Assembly (NCBI RefSeq): GCF_910592395.1
Contig: NC_088318.1
Coordinates: 8,124,349 to 8,188,348, forward strand
DNA: 64,000 nucleotides
From: Lineus longissimus
Lineage: Eukaryota > Nemertea > Pilidiophora > Heteronemertea > Lineidae
Direction: 5' to 3'
The position numbers and the translations under genes are program-made. Under the pieces are notes generated by a model, which had not been told where the DNA came from, did no database searches, and saw nothing but the letters and a program-made list of their open reading frames with translations. Of the stretch, positions 48,296-60,150 are shown in pieces. Position 1 is the stretch's first letter. Every line of letters begins with the position of its first letter.

Positions 48296-50332
48296 CTAGA
48301 CATAACGCGATTCGTGTGAATCGCAATGTATGCCCCCGCTGAGTGGGCATATTTTTAATGTTTGGTAGGTTGAAGGAAATGAATTTAAGTGCTTATACTG
48401 GTAGTAATCTGCTTACTGTATTGATGTGCATTTTAGCGCACTGCACGCGCTAATTGAGGGTGCAGTTAAATTCAATTATGAGCGCAGTTTAAGCGCAGTG
48501 CGCTAATAATTGAACAAAAATGTTCTTGATGTGCGTGTTGATTGGTGGCAGGAGAGGGGTCATTCCACCTGGAATGAACAGCAGTTGTGTGTTTTGCTGC
48601 TTAAAAGTGTCTTTCTCTTTATCTTTCATGTGGCAGTGCGCGGTATTCAGAGTTAACATGCTAGAGTACTAGCGGGGTTAAACATGGAAGCATGCAGCAC
48701 AGGACTGGGACAGTTTGTTCACATATTCTTCCAGCATGTTATTAGAAGTCATGCAGCCTCCCTTCGATGCAGTGACAATGACGTCTCCGAAAAATATTAG
48801 CACATGCGTTTATAATCGGGCAAAGTGAAGGCTGAAAATATACCCCAAAACAAGCGATTTTTGTTTATAAGCGCATGTGCTAAAATGCACATAAATAGGT
48901 ATGTAGTGTGACAAGTTTTCATCAACCAGTCATGAAAGGACTGATGATGGGCATCGTAAGTTGGGTTTGGAGAGTACCTTTGGAGACAGTGGTCATGGTG
49001 AAAACCGTGTCCTTGTTGCAGTAATCAGCCATGAAAGGACTGATTAAGAGCACTGTAACTGGTGTTCTGAGAGCAGCTCTGGAGGTGGTTAAAGTGGAAA
49101 GAAGTGTCCTTGGTGGAGTAATCAGCCTTAAAGCGGTGATAGGCATCGTAATCAGTGTTCGGAGAGCAGCTGTGGATCAAGGCAATCGTCACAGTGGAAA
49201 CGGTTTGCTTGTTACAGCTCTTGGGCATTCGTCCGCCATTGCTATATATGGAAGCAGCCGAATTTGTGGATTGGTGTGTTGGGCTGAGGTGGGAGTTCAG
49301 GAACATCAATTGGATGGGTATCGTAGCTGGTGTTCTGGTAGCAGCTGTGGAGGCAGTGGTCGAAGTGGAGGAGTTGCTTCCAAGGGATGCCGGGTGGCCA
49401 CTCTATTACTGATTGAACGTATAGTAGACTGGGTTGTGGTAGCTGTAGTATGTTCTGCACACTCCTGCATGTATTTCATCAGGATACGACTTGATATAGA
49501 TGTGATCTAACAGTGTGCAGTTGAGTGTTGTAGGTTCCTTGATGAGTTGTTGAAATGAATGGAGGGGGTGTTCCGGCACTTGAAGATGTTCTTTGAGTAG
49601 GTTGTAGTTGAAATCTCAGCCGATCACAGTATGCAATGGAGATGGAATGGTTCTCGGGTTAAACTGTTATAGGGCGGAATGCAAAAATCAAGTTTGTGGC
49701 CTGGCGGCCATCTTGGATTTTGGGTCGGGCCAAAAATCAATAGGGCACCTCATCTTCACTAGAACATCACACCACAGAAGTTTCAGGTTTATCACTCACT
49801 CGGTTCTCAAGTTATGGGGCGGAATAAAAAACACAAAGATGGCCGCCTGGCGGCCATGATTGATTTTAGGTCGCGCCCAAAATCGATAGCGCACCTCCCC
49901 TACACTAGAGCATCACACCACAGAAGTTTCAGGTTTATCACTCACTCGGTTCTCAAGTTATGGGGCAGAATGCGAAAAACAAAGATGACCACCTAGCGGC
50001 CATGATGGATTTTAGTTCGGGCCCAGAATCGATAGGGCACCTCCCCTACACTAGAGCATCACACCACAGAAGTCTCAGGTTTATCACTCACTCAGTTCTA
50101 TAGTAAGGCGGCGGAATGCAAAAAACCAATATGGTCGCCTGGCGGCCATCTTGGATTTGGGCTTTGGCCCAAAATCAATAGGGAACCTTCGAGACCCTAG
50201 GCCTTCACACCATAAAAATTTCAAGTCGACCGGACAAGCGGTTCCTGAGTTATAGAGCGGAATAGAGTGCGGACGCGGAAACCATCCAAGAACATAATGC
50301 CCCCATCTCAACTTCGTTGAGCGGGGGCATAA
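48296..50332 (+). repeat. HINE-like family C, about 2.04 kb
   Basis: The 5' end carries two hairpins (GCGATTCGTGTGAATCGC and TGCCCCCGCTGAGTGGGCA); the 3' end has GTTGAGCGGGGGCATAAT, so GCCCCCGCT/AGCGGGGGC is inverted near both ends. Inside are three units of about 105 bp (48925-49220, GTCATGAAAGGACTGAT type) and four of about 146 bp (49682-50262, GGGCGGAATGCAAAAA type with GGCGGCCAT). Frames across the units are repeat-derived. Boundaries are accurate to a few bases. Confidence 0.65.
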
Positions 50333-50555
50333 TAAGAGACATATCACACTTTTTATGTTTTCAGTTTTGGCCCCCTGGTGGCCAAGACATTAACCAGACC
50401 GGACCGAAATTCCATGGCAGAATACCTCTGACCTAGGGGGTCATGTGCACTAAGTTTCAAGTTCATAGCACTAGCGGTTAAGAAACGTGCCACAGGATAC
50501 GACGACGACGGTCACAGGGCTATTGTATAGACTCCCCTAACAGTGAGCCAAAAAC

Positions 50556-52186
50556 TGTAAATACAAATGTTTTCTTTACTCCAAGTTAGACTGAGAATTA
50601 GACCTGAGACAGACATTTGAATTTTTTTCACATAGCATTCAATTAACGTCAACATTTTGAGCAATTATCCATAATGAGAAAAAAATAATAACCTTAAACC
50701 GATCACAAGAATCCAACCTAGACATCTCACCTAGTAAGTTGAGCGGATGGTCGACCTACACCATTGATTTAAGTGGATTTTATTCCTCCTAATTTACCTT
50801 ATATTCACTTCACGCTAATCATGGCTGGCTGGATGAGGATCACCCAGAAAAGTGGGCATGTCATTTGCCGAATCGGCAAGTGGTTCAATGTTGTGAGAAT
50901 TGGAAGGCGGAACGGCACAAATAAACGCTTAAAACTCATCGAAATGGTGAAAATTTAGAAAATCTTTTTCTGATATTCAACGCATCAATTGACATTATTG
51001 GGACAGGGGTGATGGATTTTTATTTGATTCAGCTGTGTGGCTGGACTAGCCCCATAAATATTGGCTAGGATGTAGAAGAAACCAGAATAACCTACCTGAG
51101 TAATCTCAATATATCGTCCCACTGGTACGTAGACACACAAAAATGAGAATGAAATCTCTAGCAGTTCTAAAGTTATAGTCCGGATGTATGATGTAAGACA
51201 GGCCCATACAATAATAGGTGTGTCTTGCGCGACAGTGTATAAAAAATCTACAGCATTGTTCTTGAAATCCGCATGAGCAAATATGAAAAACCTGCAAATC
51301 GCTTACAAAATTCCAGCGAATTATCCAGTGGGAAGTTGAGAAGTGGATACTTTTACCTGTTGCTTCTACTAAAAGTATTTACTTCATTTTCATGCATACC
51401 ATCACCTGAGATAAGAATTTTGTCTCATGAAAGGAATTTCGATCTGACAATTCTTTTATGGGGGGTGAATGTGCTTGTGTTAATGTGTAGGTACGGTTTT
51501 ATATGTGGAAAGCTTCAATAATGGTAGAAGTTGTTGTACTCTGTCTACTTACATGATGATTTGTTTTCATAAATGTCCAAGTCCGATATACATATAGCCA
51601 ACACACGGCAGAAGCAAGCCAGCTTTTCATCATCTAAACATGGGATGAGTGTTTTTATATTGTCTGAAATGTAATGGAATATATAAGGAACAACAGAACA
51701 GCAATATACACCTGTCGATCTGCACTTCGAAACTAACCACAAGCATGGAAAATCGACTGGTAATTTGTAGTTGCATGGTGTATTTGATTCTTGCACATTA
51801 TAAGTTATGCCATGCATTGATATGACTTGTAAGTTTATTTCCATAGTGGGAGACCAACACATGGGCAACAGACAGCCATCACGGTTTTTGGATCGGACCA
51901 AAATTGATAAGGCACCTCTCATACCCCAACAACACCCCGGCAACTGAATGTTGCATAAAGCCGCCTCTCCGCGGAGATAACGATCTGATTTGCACGGGAA
52001 AACCAAGAAGGCACAGGAAAAGTAGAACAAATAACTTTAAAATTTATTGACATGAAATTTAATTGGGTGCATCTGGTAGCTAGTTCAATTCTTCAGACTG
52101 TAGTCAAATAAGATAATTACAGATTTCCCAGTGGAGCGCGAACAGTATTGATGTTGACCTTTTTTTCATACTGAATCAACATTTGC
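50556..52186. other. Non-coding interval
   Basis: No repeat family recognised. A 161-residue minus-strand frame (51545-52030) has a plausible hydrophobic start but no recognisable domain; I leave it uncalled. Confidence 0.45.
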
Positions 52187-52965
52187 AAATGAAACGGCCA
52201 GGACCCATTGTGCTCACCGTATAGATATTTGATGGTTAGGAATCCATCCTGGTTAAGAAACATGCTAGATGTATAGTATAGGTCAAACCAAAGTCGGTAT
52301 GACATGTGATGCATCCTAGCTTGGAGTACCCACCATAACAATATCTTCGAAACAAGTCACTAATAAGTGATATATTGCACTTCTTATCTTTTTTAGTTTT
52401 GGCCTCCTCGAGAATCAGATCGGATTGAAAATCGGTGTCCGAGGTGACATGATGTAGGGAGTCATGTGTACCAAATTTCAAGTTGTCACAGTTACAATCA
52501 AATGGCCAATTCAAACCTTTTGACCTCTGTGACCTTGAGATGTATGTCATATCAAAAACCTGTCGGATATGTGATGTATCCTTGCAATGAGAACCTATCA
52601 TAAAAATCTTATCGAAAACTAGTCACCCATAAGAGAGATATCACACTTTTTAGGTTTCCACTTCTGGCCCCCTGGTGACCAAGTTGAAAATGAGATCGGA
52701 CTGAAATTTGATGTCCGAGGTTACATGACATAGGGAATCATGTGTACCAAGTTGATAGCTTAAGCGGTTAAGAAACGTACCATAGTTACACTCTAACACC
52801 AATTTACACCATTTCACCTGTGACCTTGAAAATTAGGTCAGATCAAAAACCCGTAGAATATATGATGTATCCCTACTAGTACCTTCCATTAAAATTTCAT
52901 CGAAAACAAGTCACTAACTTGATATTACGCGACCGAGGCAAATCGCAATGTATGCAGTGTTCTCG
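52187..52965 (+). repeat. HINE-like family A fragment ending in a family C 5' end
   Basis: The 5' end AAATGAAACGGCCAGGACCC begins a copy with two core units. Near 52915 it switches to TATTACGCGACCGAGGCAAA then TCGCAATGTATGC, the diverged 5' end of family C, which itself stops after about 50 bp. Confidence 0.6.
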
Positions 52966-53108
52966 CCAGGCCATTTAAAGGGGGTGCTAGCGCCCCATTT
53001 AAATTTGAGCAGTGAAAATGCGCCCCGTTTAAAATTAGCCCGCCCTGTTAAATTTGCAACCGCCCTCTTTAAATTCACCTCCGCCATGCTTAAATACGAA
53101 TTTTAAAA
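52966..53108. repeat. Degenerate repeats of (GCCC)nTTTAAATT
   Basis: Six or seven units of about 20-24 bp carrying CGCCC followed by TTTAAA or TTAAAT occur in 140 bp (for example GCGCCCCATTTAAATTTGAG). Confidence 0.55.
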
Positions 53109-54283
53109 TTTGGGAGACTTAGACGTAATTTCCTGGCACCTGAGGAGATGATTTTGACGTTTTTATCTTAGCTTCGACAAGGGGTATTTCTGTGTGCGAC
53201 GGAAGCTTTGAGCGCCGGACGCGAAAGAACAGACAGAATTTTGCAAAACCGCCGAGCTGACAGTAGGCTACTAGCGTTCGCCTACTCTCATTAAGAAATT
53301 TTGAGCGAGCAGTCACAATTCTAACCAATAGAATAAAAATATGCAGGCCTACCCAGTCAGTAGCGATATCCACTTAGCGCGCCCAACTCAACTGCACTGC
53401 CCGAAGTCATCCACGTGTTCCGGCAGACGACGGTCGGCCAACAACAATCACCCGTAGCCTTGGCAACGAGGTCAAGGGAGTGGAAAAAGCGCACCTGCAC
53501 GATCGGCTAGCGGCATAGCGGGGCGGTTGTTTTTAATTATGATAAAAAGAGATCGTTGACTAAACATGTGTGCTTGCAGGTGTGCCCCAGGTGGATGATA
53601 ATAGCTGTCGGCGTAAAATTAGCAGTCTCTTTCAATTAATATACAGGGTACAACGGGATCAAATGAGATGTGAGGCTTGGCGGGTGAAAAATCCGACAAG
53701 GCGGCTAAGAATGGCAACTTGGCGGGCGAGTCACTTGAAATTTTCGGGATTGCGGCCTACGATCTCGCCATGGGGTTGGAGAACTTAAGGCCTCTACAAA
53801 TGTTTAATAAAGTTAATATTGTGACATGATTAACGTTTTACGATTTGACTTTGTTGTTTTAGAATTAACGCGTGGGCATCGCTAGATAAATATGTTGGAT
53901 TAAGACACAAACAATTAGACAACTGGACGAAAGTTTATCTGATGAAATACTATATAATTCGTACTGTAGTACAGAGAATTACAAAGATAGAGCAGATAAC
54001 AATCACGTGCAAGGTGCGAGTGCAAGGTACAAAATCATAATACTCAATATGAGAACCAACTTCACTGGCGCTATAATGTTACCGCCAGTCTGACCTCCGG
54101 TATCTGGTACGATTGCGGATTCTGAGATAAGCCATAGAAATTCCAAGAACTGTAAGTGATAGATAGTAGCTAATTAGGGGCAACCAGTGTATTACATAAT
54201 ATATTACAAAACATTGGCCTTGATATACTTCGTTTTTGCTTAGCATGGTTATTCATAAGTTGTTTCTAAAACAAGCAACAGCA
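53109..54283. other. Non-coding interval
   Basis: No gene or known repeat was recognised. It is moderately GC-rich to 53540, then AT-rich, and may contain the promoter side of the decayed gene that begins at 54284. Confidence 0.45.
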
Positions 54284-56326
54284 ATGTCTGAGCCAGCAAA
54301 GAAAAAAACCAAGCAAGCCTCAATTTTTAGCTTCGTCAAGAAGGGCGGATCCAATCAGGATAGGCCTACCACCTCGGCGGTTAGGCCGGCAAATGATGAT
54401 GCTGATGATGATGTGTCGTCTGTGAGCATGGTGAGTGTGATGTCCGTGGACGATCCTACTGATGTGTCTGTAATGTCGGATTCCTCCTCATCGACTGACA
54501 GTGTCCAGCCCGCTAGAGAACAGCAACCGACGGCAGGCAAACGGAAAAAGCCGGTTAGAGCTAAGGAATCCCAGCACCGAGCCAACGGCTTTAATCCTGA
54601 GTGGAAGAAAGACCATCCGTGGTTGGAATACTCGGCAGAAAAGGGCGGTATGTTTTGTGCGTGGTGTGTCCGTTTTAATCAGCACGGGAGAAAAGGGATG
54701 TGGACCAAGAAGCCGGCTTCAACCATTCGCCTCGACAAAATTTAAAAGCCACGCGAAATCGTCCGCGCATTATGACGCGAAGAAATTCGAGAGTGAGAGG
54801 CACGGGACAACAGTACACCAAGGCCTAAATCAGATGGAGAAAGTGAACCGAACTGCTATGACAGGTGCGTAGATCCATTTGAAGTATATATGTGTGACTG
54901 TTACAGTAGGGCTATATAGGCCAAGATGGCTAGTTTTAGACTGGTCACATTAACGCTATACAGTTTCTTTTCCCGCCTTTTCCCACCAGCGAGGTTCCCC
55001 GTCCATATAGCCGCTAATTCACCAGTCACTGTAGGCCTAAAGGCATGAAATCCAAACAGGGTCTGACACGTGGTCGAACATGGCCGGAACATGAACCATG
55101 TGTCAGACCGGTTCATGTTCCCGCCATGTTCGACCACGTGTCAGCGGAAAAGGGTAATTGCACTGCCTAACACTGGCAAAACTTATCGGGTACCTGTTAA
55201 ACACGCAGCTACGCAGCTAAGTGTAACATTATTTTAGTTTGGTATCTTCAACGATTTAACACTCGTCACGTCTAGATATAGCCTTGCGTTTTGTAACGTT
55301 TTACCAGTAGGTCTAAACGTTGTACGCCATGCATTGACAAATTCTAGGCTTCATCCCCTAATTTTTATTTTTGTCAGGTGCATTCAAAGCTCTTTATTGG
55401 CTGGCCAAGCATGATATTCCTCACACAACAAACTAAGGCAGTTTGCTGGAACTTTTCAAGGAGGTAGACGCCAAACATATGACATCCCTCAGCGTCAGTG
55501 GAAACGCGAAATACACCTCGGAACAGTTCATGCAGGAAGCATTGGAAGTTATGGCAGATGTCATCCGGGATGTTACAGTTGATGGTGCGTAGGCAAATCA
55601 TAGTCCTTGTAATCTTGATTCACCCATTGACTTACCTTTCGCTGAGCTGTTAGTCACGGAGTCTGTTCGTGGAATTCCTATTTTCCAATCTACTTTTACA
55701 GTTACGAATTAAATTAGGCGGTACACATCCATTGATTTTTAACTTTTTAATACTCATTATGCAGCGACAACGTTATTACAATAATACGACCCTACATTTC
55801 AATTATTTCAGGTATGGAAAAAGTCCGTTTTATAGCATGATGTACAATGAAACTACAGATATTAGCGTCACCAAGGAACTCATTGTGTACACTCGATATC
55901 TCTCAGGGGGGAAGTCAGTCACCAGATTCTTGGAACTCCGTGAGTTGCCTGATGGGTGTGCAGAGACTATATTCCAAAGTCTGCTCAAGATGGAGGAGGA
56001 ATTCGACTTCGACTTCAAAAACAAATTAGCTGTTAAGTAATTGATGCCACATGCAAATTTGAACTACTTTAATAATAAGTTGCCATGGTATATTTTAAAG
56101 CATACGACTAATGAGCATAATTAATATATCTTGCAGGGTTCGGCAGTGACGGCTGCAGTGTAATGATAGGTGCCAGGAATGGTGTATCAAAAAAGTTACA
56201 GGATGTTGCACCGGTAATGCTTAACTTTCACTGCATTGCCGACAAAGCAGCCTTGGCAGCGGGACAAGCAGCAGATGAGGTGCCATACCTGAAGAAGGTC
56301 AAGTCATACATCCAGCAGCTGTATTG
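54284..56326 (+). pseudogene. hAT-like (ZNF862/C17orf113-type) gene, 5' half, decayed
   Basis: Four exon-like blocks. Block 1 (54284-54864): MSEPAKKKTKQASIFSFVKK (PIP-box-like start), then FNPEWKKDHPWLEY...MFCAWC and KSHAKSSAH, a TTF-type zinc finger; a one-base shift near 54738 splits it. Block 2 (55378-55585): KALYWLAKHDIPHT and SVSGNAKYTSEQFM, with an in-frame TAA near 55434. Block 3 (about 55811-56030): SPFYSMMYNETTDISVTKEL. Block 4 (56137-56326): GFGSDGCSVMIGARNGVSKK and FHCIADKAALAAGQAAD. GT/AG sites flank the blocks. These are hallmarks of hAT-derived proteins with a DUF4371-like core. It ends abruptly at a stop where foreign sequence begins. Confidence 0.8.
55063..55144. repeat. 34-bp inverted repeat in an intron
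   Basis: Arms 55063-55096 and 55111-55144 (CTGACACGTGGTCGAACATG onward) pair with one mismatch around a 14-base loop. Confidence 0.8.
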
Positions 56327-56474
56327 ATTCACTTGACAAATGTGATCCTTAAATTCATACGTCCTATCTGAGGCGCTGATTTTGTGACTCGGATTGTGCA
56401 GCGATGGCTCGAAGAATATTAGTGCAAGAGGCATCAATGTGTTGCTAGCGATGTCTAGTTGTGTCTAGTAACAT

Positions 56475-57349
56475 AATGAAATGGCCAGGGCCATTGTGCT
56501 CACCTCATGTGGAGGAAAGATGGATAAAGAGCATGGTATTGTGTCATGTAGTGTTAGGTTTGATGTAGGTCCAAGCAATTACAATTTCCCCAAAATGGCC
56601 AATTTACAGTACATTCGACCTCTGTGACCTTGAAAAGTAGGTCAAATCAAAGAAGACCCGGGTGACACATTGAATGGTTGTTAGAATTAGATGTACCTAT
56701 GATATAAAATTGGTGCCAATCGGGCAAGTCATTACTAGGAATAATGGCATTTTGATGAATTTACGATTTGGCCCCCTCCCTGGAGGCCAAACGGCAAATC
56801 AGATCGCACCAAACTTCGGTACCTAAGATCACCTGACCAAGGGGTACATGTGTACTTAATTTGTGATCAATAGTCATTGCAGTTAAGAAACGTGCCATAG
56901 TTACGGCCTGACGGCGAATTTACGTCATTTGACCTCTGTGACCTTGACAAGAAGGTCAAATTGAAAACCTGTGTGACATATACTGTATGGTGGTTAGATG
57001 TACCCATGATATCAAATTGGTGGCAATCGGGCAAGAAGTTAAGGAATAATCACATTTTTAAGGTTTTTGGATTTTGCCCCCTGGTGGTCAAGTGGTGAAT
57101 CATATTGGACCAAACTTCGGTCCCTGAGATCACCTGACTAAAGGGGTAAATGTGTACCAAATTTGGTATCAATAGTCATTGCAGTTTAGAAACGTGCCAT
57201 CGTTACATCCTAACGGCCAACGGACAGTTACGAAACGTGCCCTGCTAACGGACGACGGACGACGACGGACGACGACGACGACGACGACGACGGACGACGG
57301 ACGCCACGGTATGGGATAAGCTCACCTCTGCTAAGAGGTGAGCTAAAAA
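56475..57349 (+). repeat. HINE-like family A, complete copy (about 875 bp)
   Basis: Near twin of 43982-44878: same 5' palindrome, two core units, longer GAC microsatellite (57241-57303), 3' hairpin AGCTCACCTCTGCTAAGAGG and TGAGCTAAAAAG. Confidence 0.75.
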
Positions 57350-57958
57350 GGGACATAAGGGCCTACAGATAGGTGCAAATAGGTCTTTTCGGACTTTTGG
57401 AAATCAGACCTTGATGCAGGCTGCAGCTGTGTGCAATGCTTGTGTACATGCCCTGAATCGAGAGATATAAAAATGGCCTCCTATGGCGAGAGTGGCATTT
57501 TCTTATGACGATTGTGGGAACGTGGTAATTTATGTATATGGATGCACACAAATTGCTGGTGGCTGTTGGGACTGAAGGTAAATCTATTTGCTTTGTGCGG
57601 AAGCTCAGGTATCCAGTCAAAACGGCCCCATGTCAAAACGGTGAGTTTTACTGTTTTGAAAGTGATGAAGTGTTTAGAGTTCCGACGATTAAGAAGCATA
57701 TCAACGATAGAAGTAGTGTATTGGTTCATTGCGTGATTTGTGGCGCTCTGTTTGATGAAAATGATTGTGTTTATCGCATCAGCTGCGACAATCTCAGGCA
57801 TTCATTCATGATCTGACTTTACACGGCATCCCACCATGCATGCATGTGGTGGCATGTGCACTGCACACGGCATCCATATCATAGCATGCATGTCAAGGGC
57901 CCAGGCCTATTAATGCGGTAGGCCAATGGTGACATGATGGTGGTGTGTGTTGTGAGTT
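57350..57958. other. Interval with one uncertain reading frame
   Basis: A 94-residue plus-strand frame at 57532-57816 has a cysteine cluster (VHCVICGALF, then CVYRISC) but no recognised family and no supporting context. Otherwise nothing identified. Confidence 0.35.
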
Positions 57959-57959
57959 G

Positions 57960-58128
57960 ATAGACAACTTTACAACAGGCGGATGAAGTCACTGGGAGCC
58001 ACAACAATCGTAAAAATAGGCACAACGAACAAAAGAAAACAACATGGCATGCAACCATGCAGGCCTTTTTTGTTGCTGGATTGTTGTGGCTCCCAGTGAC
58101 TTCCTCCACCTGGTGTGAAGTTGTCTAT
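57960..58128. repeat. Foldback with 50-bp arms
   Basis: ATAGACAACTTTACAACAGG to GGGAGCCACAACAATC (57960-58009) pairs with 58079-58128 with a few mismatches around a 69-base loop. Confidence 0.7.
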
Positions 58129-58148
58129 TGAGATTGATTCTCCATATA

Positions 58149-58605
58149 TACATAAACAGGTACTGCAGCAGCGTGTCCCAGTAACCTCAAAGTTGAAAAT
58201 GAAAACATCAAAATCTACCCAATAAATACATATTTGCTCAAACTAAGTAGTTCTACTTAATCCTCGATTCATAATTTATCAAATTGATGTATTCTTTGTT
58301 GTTGATTTTTTGGAATTGTGGGAAAATTCTACCTTAAAAGCGGCTCTTCACGCTACTATTCTTGTGCGTGACATATCGTCTTATTTTACAGGTGGCGGCC
58401 TCTAGTCAGCCTCGTGAAGCCACCAGTAAAATAGACGATATGTCACGCACAGTAGCGTGAAGAATACATCGATTCGATAGATTATGAATCAAGGATTAAG
58501 TAGAACTACTTGATTTGAGCAAATATGTATTTATTGGGTAGATTTAGATGTTTACATTTTCAACTGAGGTTACTGCGACACGCTGATGCAGTACCTGTTT
58601 ATGTA
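58149..58605. mobile_element. Nearly fully palindromic foldback element, 457 bp
   Basis: Left and right halves are reverse complements from TACATAAACAGGTACTGC (58149) to the right end (58605), with one stretch of about 80 bp present only in the left arm. The centre pairs GTGCGTGACATATCGTCT with its complement across about 22 bases. No coding capacity; a MITE-type element is likely. Confidence 0.7.
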
Positions 58606-59204
58606 CATAGAGAAAGGATCTAATGCACTACCTATTTTCCGTGATTTCAACAGCTATAAAACAGCCAGAAATACTGATAGAAAGTTAATTGGATTGGATG
58701 TTGATTGTTGTTCCACTCCAGTCCATCCAGTTGGAGTTGCTTTAATTTTATTGTGCTCTAGATCCATCCATGCCCTTGATTGGGGGACAACGTTTACATA
58801 ACATAGTGTTGGCCATCGTCACGTCACCATGCATTTTACATTTATACCGTGACGCGACGTCATGAAGGTTCTGGGAAACGTTGCCCCACTTTCAAATGTC
58901 GACGTCTATAATGCATATGTAATAGGCCTAGGTCACATGAGATATGACAGCACTCACGATTATGTCACTCTTACTGTCAGTATGCAACAGATCACATCCT
59001 GATCAGGCAATTTATGAAGAGCAGAAAGCACCTTTGGGCTATAGGGGCTATAGTTTAGATTCAGCGAGTTGCGCTCAATAATCTGGTGTACGGCACGGCA
59101 TGCTCTTGACCACGTCAATGTCACTGTGTTCCAAGTGGTACAAAGGGTCACATACAGTAAGCCTATGTATGAGTATGACAGGTGTTCAGACGTGTTCTGA
59201 GTGT

Positions 59205-60150
59205 GTGCCTTTCTTTATTTGGGCTGTGTAAAACGGTCCATTGTGTCATATAAAGGCCTTTGGCTACATTATTCCTGAGCATACCGTGATGAAGGCTGAA
59301 AATAAACCTCTGATTATGCCATTTGTTCTTTTTCTTTGCAGGTTTTGTTGTCTTATGATCATCCTCTAAATCATCATCATTCTATATTGCCATCATTTCA
59401 AAACAAGGTTAGTATTGTGTTTCAACTGGTACAAATGGTGACACACACTAAAGTTTATGTATGAGTATGACATCGTCAAGAGACGGCTTAGGCATTCAGA
59501 TGTGTTCTGAGTGTGTGCATTTCTTTTTTTAGGGACCGATGGACATTGTTGTAAACTACAGTGACGGTATCCAGTTTTACTTCTACTATTCTGATTTTAT
59601 TGTCTGGTCTGTGTGTATCATCGGTTGATCCTGTACTTCTCAACATATTGTGCCATTTGGACAGCCCACCTGCTTGACTACAACAGAATGTTTCAACAAC
59701 AGAGTCGCAACAAAGTCTATAACGTCACAACGTCATTGAGAAACCACCCCTGAGTCATGATGTCATTCAAACTGTGAACTTCGAACAAGACAGATGCAAG
59801 TCAACCCCAGCCACCCTGATGAAGCCTAGAGGGGCAGAAACGCGCGTCGGTGGAGCAACACAACAGCCCAAAAATAGGGACCGATGGACATTGTTGTAAA
59901 CTACAGCGACGGTATCCAGTTTTACTTCTACTATTCTGCATTTCTTTTTTTGGCCATACAAAACGGTCCATAGTGTCATAGGCCAGCGGCTACATTATTC
60001 CTGAGCAGTTGATACCGTGTTGGTATTGTGTACTACATTCTACGCCATGAAGGCTGATACAAACCTCTGATCATGCCGTTTCTTTTTTGCAGGTTTTGCT
60101 GTCTTATGATCGTCCTCCCAATCATCATTCTTCATTGCCAGTACATTCAT
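59205..60150 (+). repeat. Direct duplications of about 200 bp and 63 bp
   Basis: The block at about 59210-59400 (AAAACGGTCCATTGTGTCAT ... TTTGCAGGTTTTG.TGTCTT) recurs at 59940-60140. A 63-bp block starting AGGGACCGATGGACATTG occurs at 59531-59593 and 59876-59938. Repeat-derived, no gene. Confidence 0.65.

Larger units (their letters stand above)
45984..50555 (+). repeat. HINE-like family A copy with two nested insertions
   Basis: The element begins AATGAAATGGCCAGGGCCAC. It is broken at 46348 by a LINE (to 47808), resumes to about 48295, is broken again by another repeat family (48296-50332), and finishes with a GACGACGACGG microsatellite (50501-50511) and CAGTGAGCCAAAAA. Order of events: family A first, then both insertions. 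Confidence 0.7.

Noticed and set aside
48296-48345. tRNA-like hairpins at the start of family C
   Set aside because: GCGATTCGTGTGAATCGC lacks the T-loop and anticodon arms; it fits terminal hairpins of the repeat better.
49031-49510. A 159-residue frame across the 105-bp units of family C
   Set aside because: Translation of a non-coding minisatellite; other frames are equally open.
51545-52030. A 161-residue minus-strand frame with a signal-like start
   Set aside because: No recognisable domain, no context, and its composition is ordinary for a chance frame.
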